DNA of 64,000 bases from Baekduia alba (lineage in GTDB: Bacteria; Actinomycetota; Thermoleophilia; Solirubrobacterales; Solirubrobacteraceae), in the NCBI RefSeq assembly GCF_028416635.1, contig NZ_CP114013.1:1178001-1242000 (forward strand), read 5' to 3'. The stretch's first letter is position 1; the number at the start of each line of letters is the position of its first letter. The notes under the pieces were generated by a model, which did no database searches, was not told the DNA's origin, and saw nothing but the letters and a program-made list of their open reading frames with translations. Made by a program: the position numbers and the translations under genes. Positions 42,075 through 49,206 of the stretch are shown here, piece after piece.

Positions 42075-42524
42075 CTAGCTCGGCAGGGACGAGCCGGCGA
42101 AGGCGAAGAACCAGACGCCGAACAGGACGAAGGCGCAGCCGACCGAGATCAGCATGACCTGCTCGAGCACGCCGCGGTCGTTGGCCGCCTTGCGCTCGCC
42201 GCGCATCGAGCGGTTCCACGTCGCGTGGTCGCGCTTGGTCGTCAGCCGGCCGGTCACCCGCATGTGCATGCGGTTGACGACGCCCAGGAACTTCCCGATG
42301 GCGACCGCCGTGAGGACCATGCCGACCAGCACCAGCACGTATGGCCCGAGGCTCGGCTGGCTGGAGCTCGTCATCCGCGAGGCGATCCACAGCCACACGA
42401 CCGGCGACACCAGCCACATGACGATCGACCCCGCGGCCATGACGAGCACCAGGCCGAAGCCCGCCAGATGGCGGTGCGGCCCTACGGACGAGTCGGTGGT
42501 CTGCGGTCCTGCGTGGGTGCTCAT
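42075..42524 (-). CDS. hypothetical membrane protein
   Basis: A 149-residue protein with three predicted membrane helices: FGLVLVMAAGSIVMWLVSPV around residue 25, LGPYVLVLVGMVLTAVAIGK in the middle, and LISVGCAFVLFGVWFFAFAG at the C-terminus. Between the second and third is a basic cytoplasmic loop (RMHMRVTGRLTTKRDHATWN). No family recognised. It follows the large His-rich membrane protein gene by 41 bases on the same strand, so the two may be a unit. The ATG at 42524 is preferred because the longer frame reads into the upstream gene. Confidence 0.7.
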   Translation of the reverse strand: MSTHAGPQTTDSSVGPHRHLAGFGLVLVMAAGSIVMWLVSPVVWLWIASRMTSSSQPSLGPYVLVLVGMVLTAVAIGKFLGVVNRMHMRVTGRLTTKRDHATWNRSMRGERKAANDRGVLEQVMLISVGCAFVLFGVWFFAFAGSSLPS

Positions 42525-42565
42525 GGCTCGACGTCCCTCCCCTGGGAGTCGTTTGTACCCGTTTT

Positions 42566-44452
42566 TCAGGATCCTGGCGCGCTGGCCACGCGGCCGCCAC
42601 CGGACGCGAAGCGGCCCTCGCGGTCCCCGGCCGTCCGCGTCGGCTGGGCGGGCGGCGCGCCGGTGGGCGTGCCGTCGCCGCTTGCGCGGGCTACACGGGC
42701 GACGCCCCAGGCCAGCGACGCCATGAAGATCAGCGACAGCGCGAGCACCACCAGGCAGGCCACGGTCCACAGCCAGCCCGGGATGTCGTCCTTGCGCTCA
42801 CGCTGCAGCAGCTCGTGGTCGGCGACGAACGGCCGGGTGAAGTGGGCGCTGGCCGGGACCAGCTTGGCGCCCGGGATCGCGCTGTCGGCGGGCATGTAGA
42901 TCGGGACGCCCATGATCGAGCGGCCGTTCTGCACGCGCAGCACGGTCTTCCAGTCGCCGTAGACCGGAGCCGGGGTGCGGAGCTCGTAGACGCCCTCGCC
43001 GACGCGCTTGAGGCGGTCGACCTTCATGCCGCCGCTCTGCCACGAGGTGACGGTGACCCAGGTCGCGTCGTCGGCCGTGTCGCGCGGGGAGAGCCGGACG
43101 GTGCCGACGACGTGCCGATGCGCGGCGTCGCCGCCGTCGTCGCGCAGGCTGACCGTCGCGGTCTGGCCGGCCGGCTTGGTGGTCGACAGGCCGTAGGCGG
43201 TGAGCGCGGCGATGGCGACGAACGCGGCGATCGCCGCGGTGCGCGCGGCCGCCGGGCTGGGCAGCTGGAAGCGCAGGCCCGCGCCGAGCAGCCCGCCGAG
43301 GACGCCGCCGGTGGCGCCGGCGATCGGGGTGACGATGAGCGCCTCGGGGACGATCCCGTCCGACCACGGCAGCGGGAACACCGCGCCGACCCACAGCCAC
43401 TCGACCGCGAGGCCGACGGTGCCGCAGAGCACGCCGCCGACCACGCCGAGGGCGATCGGCCGGTTGCGGCCCAGGGCCAGGCCGGCGGCCTCGACGCACA
43501 GCGCCTCGGCCAGGTAGAGCGGGAGCGTCGGCGAGCTCTCGCCGAAGACGTCGCCGACGATGAAGGCGATCGCGCCGCGGACGGCGAGGAACATCAGCGC
43601 GGTGGCCAGCGCGCCGCCCTTGCCGATCCACACGCGAGCGGCGGTGAGCGCCATGCCGGCGGCCAGCGCGATCAACATGGGGTGGAACACCATGCGGAAC
43701 TGCGGGACGCCGAAGTCGAACTCGCCCTGGAAGGTCGAGAGGCCGATGAGCAGGCCGCCCATCAGGCCGACGCGGCGCAGCGCGACCATGAGCTGCGCGT
43801 CGCTCAGGCGGTCGGTCTTCACGCCGCGGAAGGCCAGGCCTTCGGCGAGCAGGATGGCCTGGCCGATGAGCGTCAGGCCGGCGCCGCCGAAGAGCATCAG
43901 GTGCGTCGGGCCCCAGAGCGTCACGTCCTGGCCGAAGATGCGGTGCCACATGTCGTCGAGCGGGAACCCGAGCAGCGCGAAGCCGCCGCAGGCCGCGGTC
44001 AGCACGCCGCCGACCGGGACGTACCAGTCGCGCGTGATCTTGATGGCGGCGGGACCGGGCTTCTCCTCGGGCAGCGCCAGCGCGAGGCAGCCGGACGCGA
44101 AGACGCCGTAGAGGCCGACGAGGATCAGGTAGTGGGCCGGGTTGGCCAGCGGCCCGGGGTCGCGGCCCTGGTCGATGTGCAGGGAGATGTCCCAGTACAT
44201 GCCGAGCAGCGCGATGAGCAGGCTGCCGCCGCCCACGCCGAGCGGCAGCGCGGCCCAGCCGGGCAGGCCGGACACGCGCTCGGAGAACGCGGCGAGACGG
44301 CGCAGCGGGCCGTCCTGGCCGGGGTGCTTGCGGTAGCCGAGGATCCCGATCATCAGGACCGCGGTCGCGATGCCCGCCATGCCCGTCGCGATCGCGACCT
44401 GGTCGAGCGCGGCTCCGCCCGCAGGCTCAGACGCAGCGAAAAAGAGTGCCAT
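42566..44452 (-). CDS. large polytopic membrane protein with conserved His/Asp motifs, unknown function
   Basis: A 628-residue protein with about 13 membrane helices in the first 440 residues. Polar motifs sit at the helix ends: MYWDISLHIDQGRDPGPLAN followed by PAHYLILVGLYG, then LDDMWHRIFGQDVTLWGPTH, and RMVFHPMLIALAAG. The repeated His and Asp look like metal ligands. Residues about 455-565 form a beta-rich extracytoplasmic domain (YELRTPAPVYGDWKTVLRVQ, MGVPIYMPADSAIPGAKLVP, FTRPFVADHELLQRERKDD) like FixH/YtkA-type domains, then a last helix. I do not know the family. A MerR gene is divergent, 51 bases away. Confidence 0.75.
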   Translation of the reverse strand: MALFFAASEPAGGAALDQVAIATGMAGIATAVLMIGILGYRKHPGQDGPLRRLAAFSERVSGLPGWAALPLGVGGGSLLIALLGMYWDISLHIDQGRDPGPLANPAHYLILVGLYGVFASGCLALALPEEKPGPAAIKITRDWYVPVGGVLTAACGGFALLGFPLDDMWHRIFGQDVTLWGPTHLMLFGGAGLTLIGQAILLAEGLAFRGVKTDRLSDAQLMVALRRVGLMGGLLIGLSTFQGEFDFGVPQFRMVFHPMLIALAAGMALTAARVWIGKGGALATALMFLAVRGAIAFIVGDVFGESSPTLPLYLAEALCVEAAGLALGRNRPIALGVVGGVLCGTVGLAVEWLWVGAVFPLPWSDGIVPEALIVTPIAGATGGVLGGLLGAGLRFQLPSPAAARTAAIAAFVAIAALTAYGLSTTKPAGQTATVSLRDDGGDAAHRHVVGTVRLSPRDTADDATWVTVTSWQSGGMKVDRLKRVGEGVYELRTPAPVYGDWKTVLRVQNGRSIMGVPIYMPADSAIPGAKLVPASAHFTRPFVADHELLQRERKDDIPGWLWTVACLVVLALSLIFMASLAWGVARVARASGDGTPTGAPPAQPTRTAGDREGRFASGGGRVASAPGS

Positions 44453-44459
44453 GGGGAAA

Positions 44460-44497
44460 TGTTACACCGATCCATGTCACATGAAACGCGGTAGGAT
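44460..44497 (+). promoter_or_regulatory. twin TGTnACA boxes and TAGGAT -10 before the MerR gene
   Basis: TGTTACA (44460-44466) and TGTCACA (44475-44481) are two copies of a small palindrome, 15 bases apart, in the 51-base divergent region. TAGGAT (44492-44497) ends six bases before the GTG start at 44504, which implies a leaderless mRNA. Binding by the MerR protein is a guess. Confidence 0.45.
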
Positions 44498-44503
44498 CGT
44501 GGT

Positions 44504-45274
44504 GTGTCCGATGTCACGGAGGCACCCGAGCGCACGATCGACGATGGCGACCTGACCATCGACGAGCTCGCCCAGCGCACGGGGATGACCGTCCGCAACA
44601 TCCGGGCGCACCAGTCCCGCGGCCTGCTGCCGCCCCCTGAGGTGCGCGGCCGGACCGGCTACTACGGCCAGGCCCACCTGGATCGCATCGAGCTGATCCG
44701 CGAGATGCAGGGCCAGGGCTTCAACCTGGAGGCCATCCGCCGCCTGGTCGACGCGGCGCCGGGATCGAGCGAGGAGCCGCTGCGCTTCCTCCGCGCCGTC
44801 GCCGAGCCCTACACCGAGGACCAGCCCGAGGTGCTGAGCGCCGACGACCTCGCCGCGCGCTGGGGGACGACCGACACCGCGCTGCTGCGGCGCGCGATCA
44901 AGTTGGGGCTGTTGCGCCCGCTGGGCGACGGGTCGTTCGAGGACGTCACGCCGCGGCTCACGCGCGCGGGCAAGGAGCTCGAGCGCCTCGGCATCCCGGC
45001 CGAGACGGCGATGCAGCTCGCCGGCACGATCCGCAAGCACGCCGACGGCGTCGCCCGCGCCTACGTGAAGCTGTTCGTCGAAGAGGTGTGGAAGCCCTTC
45101 GAGGCCGCCGGCGCGCCCGAGGAGCGCTGGCCCGAGGTCCGCGACGCGCTGGAGCGCCTACGCCCGCTGGCCGCCGACACGCTCCTGGCGATCTTCGGCG
45201 TCGCGATGGCCGACGCCTCCGAGCAGGCGTTCGGCCGCGAGATCGAACGCCTCCAGCGCCGCAAGAAGCACTAG
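44504..45274 (+). CDS. MerR-family regulator with C-terminal helical domain
   Basis: A 256-residue protein. Residues about 17-85 are the MerR winged helix and dimer helix (LTIDELAQRTGMTVRNIRAH, GRTGYYGQAHLDRIELIREM). After a linker there is a second helical region (LSADDLAARWGTTDTALLRR, and LFVEEVWKPFEAAGAPEERW) typical of actinobacterial MerR proteins that bind organic ligands; no Cys pair for metals is present. It starts at GTG 44504 with a TAGGAT box six bases upstream. It is divergent from the large membrane protein gene and is its likely regulator. A hairpin follows 11 bases after the stop. Confidence 0.88.
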   Translation: MSDVTEAPERTIDDGDLTIDELAQRTGMTVRNIRAHQSRGLLPPPEVRGRTGYYGQAHLDRIELIREMQGQGFNLEAIRRLVDAAPGSSEEPLRFLRAVAEPYTEDQPEVLSADDLAARWGTTDTALLRRAIKLGLLRPLGDGSFEDVTPRLTRAGKELERLGIPAETAMQLAGTIRKHADGVARAYVKLFVEEVWKPFEAAGAPEERWPEVRDALERLRPLAADTLLAIFGVAMADASEQAFGREIERLQRRKKH

Positions 45275-45285
45275 CCAGACGATCC

Positions 45286-45300
45286 GGCGGGGCGCCCGCC
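45286..45300 (+). terminator. hairpin after the MerR gene
   Basis: GGCGGG and CCCGCC pair around a GCG loop, 11 bases after the stop at 45274. No T run follows. The nearest gene on the other strand ends at 45363. Confidence 0.4.
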
Positions 45301-45362
45301 CGCGCCTGACGGTCGCCAACGCGCTTCACGTGCGGGCGCACGCCGACGCCGCGCCGGCGACG

Positions 45363-46079
45363 TCAGCCATGGGCGTGCGCGCCGCAGGATCGCCTGGCCG
45401 CGTCGGTGAAGGCGGTGATCAGCGGGGAGAGGGGCTCGCCGGCGAGGGTGCCGACCTGTGGGTGGAAGAGGGTGGCCATCAGGAACGGGTGGCCGGGGAG
45501 CTCGAGGGCCGCGGCGCCGACGTCCTGCGCGCGGGCGGCGATCCGGACGCCGGCGCGCTCCAGGGCCTCGGCCGCGGCGTCGGTCGGCGCGAAGCCGCAG
45601 ACGAAGTGGCCGGCGAACGGCTCGGTCCCGAGCAGCTCGGCCAGGCGCGTGCCGGGTGTGCAGGTCACGGTCCGGCGCTCGCCGTCGACGCGGCAATCCA
45701 GCGGCGCGATGAACGGGTCCGCGGCGTCGGGGTCGGACTCGGCGTGCCGCGGGTCCTCGACGCCGGCGAGCGCGGCGCCCAGCTCGAGCGCGATGTGCTG
45801 GTAGCCGCCGCAGGTCCCGAGCAGCGGGACCCCGCCGGCGCGGGCGCGGCCGATCGCCGCCAGCAGCGCGTCGACGTCGCGGTAAGGCCCGCCGGGCGCG
45901 ATCCAGAGGCCGTCGACCGAGCCGGGCGCGCCGAGCTCCGCGGCCTCGGGCGCGTCGGTCTCGACCCAACCCGCGTCGAACCCCTGCTCGCGCAGCCGCG
46001 CCAGCACGGCGTCGATCTCCAGGTGCGTCGGGTACGACGGGGTGTGGTCGCCCAGGACGGTGATGCGAGTCGCGCTCAT
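45363..46079 (-). CDS. CTP-synthase C-terminal-like glutamine amidotransferase
   Basis: A 238-residue class I glutamine amidotransferase-like domain without the synthetase part. It starts RITVLGDHTPSYPTHLEIDA, has GLWIAPGGPYRDVDALLAAI, the nucleophile elbow PLLGTCGGYQHIALELGAAL with Cys encoded by TGC, and near the end LMATLFHPQVGTLAGEPLSP with the His (the paired Glu is not obvious). This matches the stand-alone family annotated as CTP synthase C-terminal region-related (seleno)proteins; here the Sec position is Cys. Its partner and product are unknown, and the missing Glu makes hydrolysis of glutamine uncertain. It is separated from the sigma-factor pair by 39 bases. Confidence 0.85.
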   Translation of the reverse strand: MSATRITVLGDHTPSYPTHLEIDAVLARLREQGFDAGWVETDAPEAAELGAPGSVDGLWIAPGGPYRDVDALLAAIGRARAGGVPLLGTCGGYQHIALELGAALAGVEDPRHAESDPDAADPFIAPLDCRVDGERRTVTCTPGTRLAELLGTEPFAGHFVCGFAPTDAAAEALERAGVRIAARAQDVGAAALELPGHPFLMATLFHPQVGTLAGEPLSPLITAFTDAARRSCGAHAHG

Positions 46080-46118
46080 GTGACGAGAGACGTCGCGGGG
46101 CGGCCGGACCGGACGCGG

Positions 46119-46832
46119 CTAGCCCGAAGGCTGCAAGGTGATGGTCTTGCGCTCGGCGCCGCGCGTGACGCGCAGCTCGTGGTCGGCGAACGCGTTGGCG
46201 CCGTCGGCCACCATGAGGTAGGTCCCGTCGGGCGCGACGTCGATCGGCTGCAGGTCGCCGTCGCGGCCGACCGCCAGCTCGGTCACCGTGCGGTCGACCA
46301 TGCCGAAGAGGAGCGTGCGCTGCGCGTTGTCGATGGTGTCGCCGCGGACGATGGCGGCGACGTGCGCCTGCGCGAGGTCCGCGCAGTTGTTGGCGACGTC
46401 GTCCGGGTAGTCGCGGAACTGGCCGTTGGCCACGCGGCCGACGTGGCCGCCGACGCGGCGGCCCGCCACCGCGCAGGTCGCGCCCGTGTCGTTGGAGAAC
46501 ACGCGCATGCCCCATCGCGCGCCGGCGACCGCGGGGTCGGCCGCCGTGGCCTGCGCGACGCGGCGGTCGGCCGGCGCGCGGGTCACGCCCCGGCCGGGGT
46601 CGCTGTCGTGGTGCAGCGGTGGCGCGTCGGAGACGAACACCTTCGTGCCGACCGCGATCCCGCCGCCGACGACGAGGAACGCCAGCACCGCGCCGAGCGC
46701 CGGGCCCGGCACGTGCTGGATCCACGTCCGCCGCCGCACCTGGCGCTCGACCTTGGCCCTCCGCTCTCCGGCCTGGCGGAACTGCTCGTACAGCTCATGG
46801 GTCGAGCGACGATCCGGCGGGATGTCCCTCAC
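46119..46832 (-). CDS. membrane-anchored protein encoded with ECF sigma factor (possible anti-sigma factor)
   Basis: A 237-residue protein. A basic cytoplasmic part (residues 1-37, STHELYEQFRQAGERRAKVE) is followed by one membrane helix (GPALGAVLAFLVVGGGIAVG) and an outer domain from about 100 (RWGMRVFSNDTGATCAVAGR, DVANNCADLAQAHVAAIVRG, TLLFGMVDRTVTELAVG). The outer domain aligns by eye with that of the secreted protein at 47953, with both Cys conserved. No zinc anti-sigma motif is visible, so an anti-sigma role is inferred only from the coupled ECF gene (ATGA overlap). Confidence 0.75.
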   Translation of the reverse strand: MRDIPPDRRSTHELYEQFRQAGERRAKVERQVRRRTWIQHVPGPALGAVLAFLVVGGGIAVGTKVFVSDAPPLHHDSDPGRGVTRAPADRRVAQATAADPAVAGARWGMRVFSNDTGATCAVAGRRVGGHVGRVANGQFRDYPDDVANNCADLAQAHVAAIVRGDTIDNAQRTLLFGMVDRTVTELAVGRDGDLQPIDVAPDGTYLMVADGANAFADHELRVTRGAERKTITLQPSG

Positions 46833-47431
46833 GTCAGCAGGCTCTCGGACGCGGCGACCGTGTCGAGGGTCCGCGCGAGGTCGCGCAACGCGCGGGACAC
46901 GCGGATTCGGATGGCGCCGGCACTTGCTCCAAGCAGCTCACCGATCTCATCGTATGGGCGATGCTCGACCACCCGCAACCGCAGGACCTCGCGCTGGTCT
47001 TCGGAGAGCGTGGCGAGCGCGCGCTCGAGGATCGGGCGGAAGCGCTCGAGGTCGGCGAGGTCCTCGATGCGGTCGAACTCCTCGGGCGCGAGCCGCGGGA
47101 CCTCGGCGCCGATGCGCTCCAGGTGCCGGCGCTCGACCCGGCCGCGATCGCGCCAGCGGTAGAGCTGGTGGCGGGCGATCGTCCACATCCACTGGCGGCC
47201 CTCGTCCTCGGTGGCGCCCCTGAAGCCCTCGATCCCGGCGAGCATCTCGGCGAACGTCTCGGCCATCAGGTCGAAGGCGACCTCGGGGTCGAGGGTCTGG
47301 CGGACGAGGTAGCGCAGCACCTGGTCGTGGTAGGCGAGGTAGACGTCGCCGAACGTGCTCGGGTCGTTCCGAGCCCGCACGAACAGGGACGGGCAACTGC
47401 CGCTCCGTAGCCGGACGATGCCGCTGCGCAT
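46829..47431 (-). CDS. ECF-type RNA polymerase sigma factor
   Basis: A roughly 200-residue sigma-70 family protein with region 2 (VYLAYHDQVLRYLVRQTLDP, DLMAETFAEMLAGIEGFRGA, QWMWTIARHQLYRWRDRGRV) and region 4 (ALATLSEDQREVLRLRVVEH, RPYDEIGELLGASAGAIRIR). ECF factors direct polymerase to a small set of promoters and are usually held by a membrane partner, here the coupled downstream gene. The start is uncertain: ATG 47431 is used; ATG 47461 and GTG 47380 are also in frame and none has a strong ribosome site. Genes divergent from it encode two exported proteins. Confidence 0.85.
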   Translation of the reverse strand: MRSGIVRLRSGSCPSLFVRARNDPSTFGDVYLAYHDQVLRYLVRQTLDPEVAFDLMAETFAEMLAGIEGFRGATEDEGRQWMWTIARHQLYRWRDRGRVERRHLERIGAEVPRLAPEEFDRIEDLADLERFRPILERALATLSEDQREVLRLRVVEHRPYDEIGELLGASAGAIRIRVSRALRDLARTLDTVAASESLLT

Positions 47432-47565
47432 CCTGCGCGAGGCCCTCACGGCGGGAAACATCTCAGACCGGGAGTGGTTCGGCGCAGAAGTTCACTCCGG
47501 CGCTGAAACAGATTCCTGCGCTGCCGCCCTATTCCACCACCCCCGATGGAATGGAGCGTTCCCCG

Positions 47566-47949
47566 ATGTCCCACAGGATGGGCTTGTCCTATGGCGTCCT
47601 GCTGCTCGCCCTGCTCTGCGCCGTGAGCTTCGGCGCGATCGTGCGCGTCGCGGTCGGCTACGACGACGCGCACGTCACCTGCGTCGAGCACGGCTTCTAC
47701 GGCGGCGGATCGACCACCGACAGCAGCTTCTTCGCCAGGGTCTACGACGGCTGCAGCACGACCTACAAGCGCTGCGCCATCACGAGCTACGGCGTCGAGA
47801 GGGGCTACGCCGAGATCTACACCGGGGGCCTCTGCAACGCGTGGTCGCAGACCTGGGGCAGCTACACCGAGTGCGCGGGCGGCGCCAAGGTGTACGCGCC
47901 GGCGGCGTTCAGCCAGCACACGCACTCCTACAGCCCGTACTGCGGGTAG
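47566..47949 (+). CDS. small secreted cysteine-rich protein
   Basis: A 127-residue protein with a signal peptide or N-terminal anchor (LSYGVLLLALLCAVSFGAIV) and a mature part rich in Tyr, Gly, Ser and Thr with six Cys (HVTCVEHGFYGGGSTTDSSF, VYDGCSTTYKRCAITSYGVE, GGLCNAWSQTWGSYTECAGG, final PYCG). Even cysteine number suggests three disulfides outside the cell. No family recognised. GGAG lies nine bases before the ATG. It precedes the exported paired-domain gene by 3 bases and is divergent from the sigma-factor gene, so it is a candidate target of that regulator. Confidence 0.65.
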   Translation: MSHRMGLSYGVLLLALLCAVSFGAIVRVAVGYDDAHVTCVEHGFYGGGSTTDSSFFARVYDGCSTTYKRCAITSYGVERGYAEIYTGGLCNAWSQTWGSYTECAGGAKVYAPAAFSQHTHSYSPYCG

Positions 47950-47952
47950 CCG

Positions 47953-48582
47953 ATGCGCGCGCTTCGCTTCACGATCGCCCTCGTGCTCGCCATCGTCGTC
48001 GGCATCGCCGGCGCGTCGGCCGTCATCGGGTCGCCGGGCCCGACCAGCGAGATGGGTCCCGAGGCCGTCCAGCCGGACGGCACCGGCGCCGCCATCGCCG
48101 CCACCGCCGCCGATCCCGCGGCCGCCCATGCCCGCAGCGCGGCCGTGGCCCCGTCCTGGGCCGTCCGCGTCTACCGCTCACAGGCGGGCTACACCTGCCC
48201 GGACGCTGGCCGCTCGCTTGACGGGGACTTCGGGCGCGTCGACGGCGACGGGTCGTTCCACCCGCTCGCGCTGGGGGCGTCGGGCAACTGCATCGACCTG
48301 ACCGAGGACCAGTACTCGATCGACGTCAGCCACTACCCGGCCAACGAGGAGCGGGGCGCGAGGGCGGTCGTCTTCGGCGTCGTCACGCCGGCGGTCCGGT
48401 CGGTCGCCGTCACGGTCGACGGGACGCGGACCGACCTGGAGATCGCCGACGGCGCGTTCGTGACCGCCCTCGACGACGCCGACGCCGGCAGCACGCAGGT
48501 CGACGTCACGCTCGCCGACGGGACCACCAAGACCCAGGCGCTCCGGCCGAGCACCCTGGTCGCCGACGGCGCGCAGCCCTAG
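47953..48582 (+). CDS. exported protein sharing its outer domain with the sigma-linked membrane protein
   Basis: A 209-residue protein with an N-terminal signal or anchor (LRFTIALVLAIVVGIAGASA) and a linker, then a domain from about 68 (WAVRVYRSQAGYTCPDAGRS, GASGNCIDLTEDQYSIDVSH, ARAVVFGVVTPAVRSVAVTV, LEIADGAFVTALDDADAG). Matching features with the protein at 46119 are W-x-x-RV, TC-x-x-AGR, GRV-x-G, NC-x-DL and a FG-x-V strand. I know no named family. It starts 3 bases after the cysteine-rich gene, so the two are co-transcribed. It could be a decoy, ligand or effector of the membrane protein, but this is a guess. Confidence 0.75.
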   Translation: MRALRFTIALVLAIVVGIAGASAVIGSPGPTSEMGPEAVQPDGTGAAIAATAADPAAAHARSAAVAPSWAVRVYRSQAGYTCPDAGRSLDGDFGRVDGDGSFHPLALGASGNCIDLTEDQYSIDVSHYPANEERGARAVVFGVVTPAVRSVAVTVDGTRTDLEIADGAFVTALDDADAGSTQVDVTLADGTTKTQALRPSTLVADGAQP

Positions 48583-48601
48583 GCGAGCGGCAAGGGTCTC
48601 G

Positions 48602-48916
48602 ATGGCGGCGATCGCGCAGAAGACGCTGGAGCTCGCGGGCGGGCTGATGGACCCGCTCCGCCTGCGGGTCCTGCTCGCGCTCGACGACCGGCCGAGCACG
48701 GCGACGCAGCTGTCGAAGGCCCTCGACGCGCCCTACGACAAGGTCAACTGGGCGGTCAAGCAGCTCGTCAAGGGCGGGCTCGTGGAGCTGAAGGTCGTCG
48801 AGCCCGCGGCGAGCGGCATGGTCATGCAGAAGGTGTACGCGGCCCGGCACCGGGGCTGGGCTGCCCTGGTGCCGGTCCTCGACGCCATCGTGGCGAGTCG
48901 GGCGACCGAACCGTGA
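48602..48916 (+). CDS. ArsR/HTH winged-helix protein
   Basis: A 104-residue winged-helix protein (LELAGGLMDPLRLRVLLALD, then STATQLSKALDAPYDKVNWA and VKQLVKGGLVELKVVEPAAS). It ends in a basic helix (GWAALVPVLDAIVASRATEP). No metal-site cysteines. Members of this type regulate nearby genes; the target here is unknown. It starts 20 bases after the exported-domain gene, so it may belong to that operon. Its last 95 bases overlap a convergent zinc-ribbon gene on the other strand. Confidence 0.75.
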   Translation: MAAIAQKTLELAGGLMDPLRLRVLLALDDRPSTATQLSKALDAPYDKVNWAVKQLVKGGLVELKVVEPAASGMVMQKVYAARHRGWAALVPVLDAIVASRATEP

Positions 48917-49181
48917 TGACGACGTGCGCGGGCCGCGTCGGCGCGCCGAGCGACAGGAAGTCCCGCACGCGGCCGCCGGTCCCGCAGAACGGGCACGCGA
49001 TCCCGGCCGACGGCGCGAGCCGGTGCGGCCCGGGCGAGATCGGCGCGTCGCACCTCGGGCACGCGAGCGTCCCGACGGCGAGCGTGGCGGAGCGCGCGAC
49101 CCGGCGGATCTCCTCAGGGCCACCGAGGCCGCTGACGCGATCCGGGTCTCCGGCGCCACCGCCCCGGGAGAACAAGCTCAC
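48822..49181 (-). CDS. zinc-ribbon protein, antisense overlap with the HTH gene
   Basis: A 119-residue protein with a zinc ribbon at residues about 40-70: LACPRCDAPISPGPH and then ACPFCGTGG, the two CxxC knuckles being some 20 residues apart. The stretch around it (EEIRRVARSATLAVGTLACP, RDFLSLGAPTRPAHVVITVR) reads as good coding sequence. The last 35 residues are Pro/Arg-rich and lie opposite the HTH gene, so they may be an unconstrained tail. No family recognised. The start is 26 bases after the hydrolase stop on the same strand. Confidence 0.6.
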   Translation of the reverse strand: MSLFSRGGGAGDPDRVSGLGGPEEIRRVARSATLAVGTLACPRCDAPISPGPHRLAPSAGIACPFCGTGGRVRDFLSLGAPTRPAHVVITVRSPDSPRWRRGPAPGQPSPGAGPRTPSA

Positions 49182-49206
49182 CAGCGTGATCCTCCGTGCC
49201 GGACGA

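Noticed and set aside
39885-42899. A plus-strand open frame of 1004 codons
   Set aside because: Shadow of the SNF2-type helicase gene on the other strand.
45363-46079. Possible selenocysteine at the amidotransferase nucleophile
   Set aside because: The codon is TGC (Cys); no in-frame TGA is present.
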